Source: an uncultured Bacteroides sp. (lineage in GTDB: Bacteria > Bacteroidota > Bacteroidia > Bacteroidales > Bacteroidaceae). Taken from it: DNA of 64,000 nucleotides. Made by a program: the position numbers and the translations under genes. Location of the stretch: the NCBI RefSeq assembly GCF_963678425.1, contig NZ_OY782854.1:496001-560000 (forward strand), given 5' to 3'. Shown here piece by piece: positions 63,260 to 64,000 of the stretch. The notes beneath the pieces are model-generated. The model worked only from the letters and a program-made list of their open reading frames with translations, did not search any database and had not been told where the DNA came from. Every line of letters begins with the position of its first letter. Position 1 is the first letter of the stretch.

Positions 63260-64000
63260 ATGAAAAAGATATTTGTAAATGTAGCATTTTTAGTTCTGGC
63301 TTTGGCTATGCTACCTTTAGCATCACAGGCTCAAAGCCGCAAAGATAAAGAACAGACTGTTACTATTGATCAGACTTATGACGTAGTTAAACTGCAAGCT
63401 CCGAAAGGTAAGAAGATTAAAAATGTAATCTTTATGGTTGGTGATGGAATGAGTCTGATGCATATGTATTCCGCATGGACTGTCAATAAGGGAAAGCTTA
63501 ACCTGGATAATGCACAGGCGGTAGGTCTTTCAAAGACATATTGTGCCAATAAACTGATTACTGATTCCGGCGCCGGAGGTACAGCTTTTGCAACCGGACA
63601 TAAAACAAACTATCACATGGTGGGAACAGATGTGAATGGGAAGCCTCTTCCTTCACTGACGGACTTTGCCAATGCGAAGAAACTCTCTACCGGTGTAGTA
63701 GTTACTTGTCGCCTGAATGATGCTACTCCGGCTGATTTTTGTTGTAACAACGTTGATCGTGATAAAAGTTACGAGGTTGCAGCAGATTATACCACTTGTG
63801 ATGTGGATTACATCTTTGGAGGTGGTTCCAAGTATTTCGAGAACAGACCCGATGGAAGAGATCTTTTTAAGGAAATGGAGAAGAAAGGTTATCAAACTCC
63901 CCGTAAATGGGACGATCTTGCAGCCATTAAGTCTGGAAAAGTACTGGCTGTATTCGATACACTTGATTTACAGGTACCTAAAGTGCGTGGCAATATTCTG
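63260..64000 (+). CDS. Alkaline phosphatase, N-terminal part (cut by window end)
   Basis: The frame runs from ATG 63260 to the window edge (247 residues seen). Signal peptide MKKIFVNVAFLVLALAMLPLASQAQ, then the alkaline phosphatase core: NVIFMVGDGMSLMHMY (metal Asp), the nucleophile Ser 103 in ITDSGAGGTAFATGHKTNY, and GVVVTCRLNDATPADFCC, where family members usually have the T-H/A-T-P-A-x-F block. The later metal His and Asp lie outside the window. It removes phosphate monoesters in the periplasm. It is the fourth phosphoesterase of the third PUL. Confidence 0.9.
   Translation, partial: MKKIFVNVAFLVLALAMLPLASQAQSRKDKEQTVTIDQTYDVVKLQAPKGKKIKNVIFMVGDGMSLMHMYSAWTVNKGKLNLDNAQAVGLSKTYCANKLITDSGAGGTAFATGHKTNYHMVGTDVNGKPLPSLTDFANAKKLSTGVVVTCRLNDATPADFCCNNVDRDKSYEVAADYTTCDVDYIFGGGSKYFENRPDGRDLFKEMEKKGYQTPRKWDDLAAIKSGKVLAVFDTLDLQVPKVRGNIL

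Overview
The window looks like a low-GC Bacteroidales genome, most likely Bacteroides. It carries three susC/susD gene pairs, many secreted and lipoprotein glycan-active enzymes, a hybrid two-component sensor (HTCS), and candidate promoters of the Bacteroides TAnnTTTG type. It is almost entirely a run of polysaccharide utilization loci (PULs). No tRNA, rRNA or CRISPR array was seen.

Region A (1-16077, + strand) is one PUL. It holds the 3' end of a SusC transporter, SusD, a TIG-type surface glycan-binding lipoprotein, a GH27 alpha-galactosidase, a SIS-domain sugar-phosphate isomerase/deaminase, an unassigned (alpha/alpha)6-type glycosidase, a ROK sugar kinase, a GH2 exo-beta-glucosaminidase/mannosidase-like enzyme, two DUF4434 TIM-barrel proteins and a small secreted propeller protein. 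GH2, ROK kinase and SIS together could form a release, phosphorylate and deaminate route for glucosamine. The (alpha/alpha)6 gene appears to be a later insertion: the first seven codons of the ROK kinase and their leader are duplicated just before it. A divergent MFS drug exporter (16192-17601, - strand) separates this PUL from the next.

Region B (18040-36189, + strand) is a second PUL. It holds an FAD-dependent oxidoreductase, a DUF4434 protein, SusC, SusD, a DUF5018-type lipoprotein, a NAGPA-like phosphodiester glycosidase, two paralogous GHL10-like proteins, an ADP-ribosylglycohydrolase homologue broken by a one-base frameshift, a sialate O-acetylesterase-like SGNH enzyme and a DUF5009 membrane acyltransferase-like protein. 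It has no classical CAZy glycosidase, which makes it the best candidate here for an undescribed degradation system. A strong hairpin after the DUF5018 gene probably sets transport genes apart from enzyme genes.

Region C (36190-51540, mostly - strand) is mixed. It holds a 46-residue small protein with its own candidate promoter and terminator, a GH31 alpha-glycosidase, an HTCS regulator, a YcxB-like membrane protein, an IS3-family transposase remnant beside an unusual 32-bp periodic repeat, palindrome and inverted-repeat clusters, a methyltransferase, and a two-gene operon (PD40 propeller protein plus a large amidase ending in a type IX secretion-like sorting domain).

Region D (52077-64000, + strand) is a third PUL, cut by the window end. 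It holds a metallophosphoesterase, a PI-PLC/GDPD-like phosphodiesterase, SusC, SusD, a GH92 alpha-mannosidase with extra C-terminal domains, an EEP-family phosphatase/nuclease and an alkaline phosphatase. Four phosphoesterase families around one GH92 suggest a phosphorylated mannose glycan. A 90-bp sequence is repeated upstream of both transcription units of this PUL and may be the shared control region.
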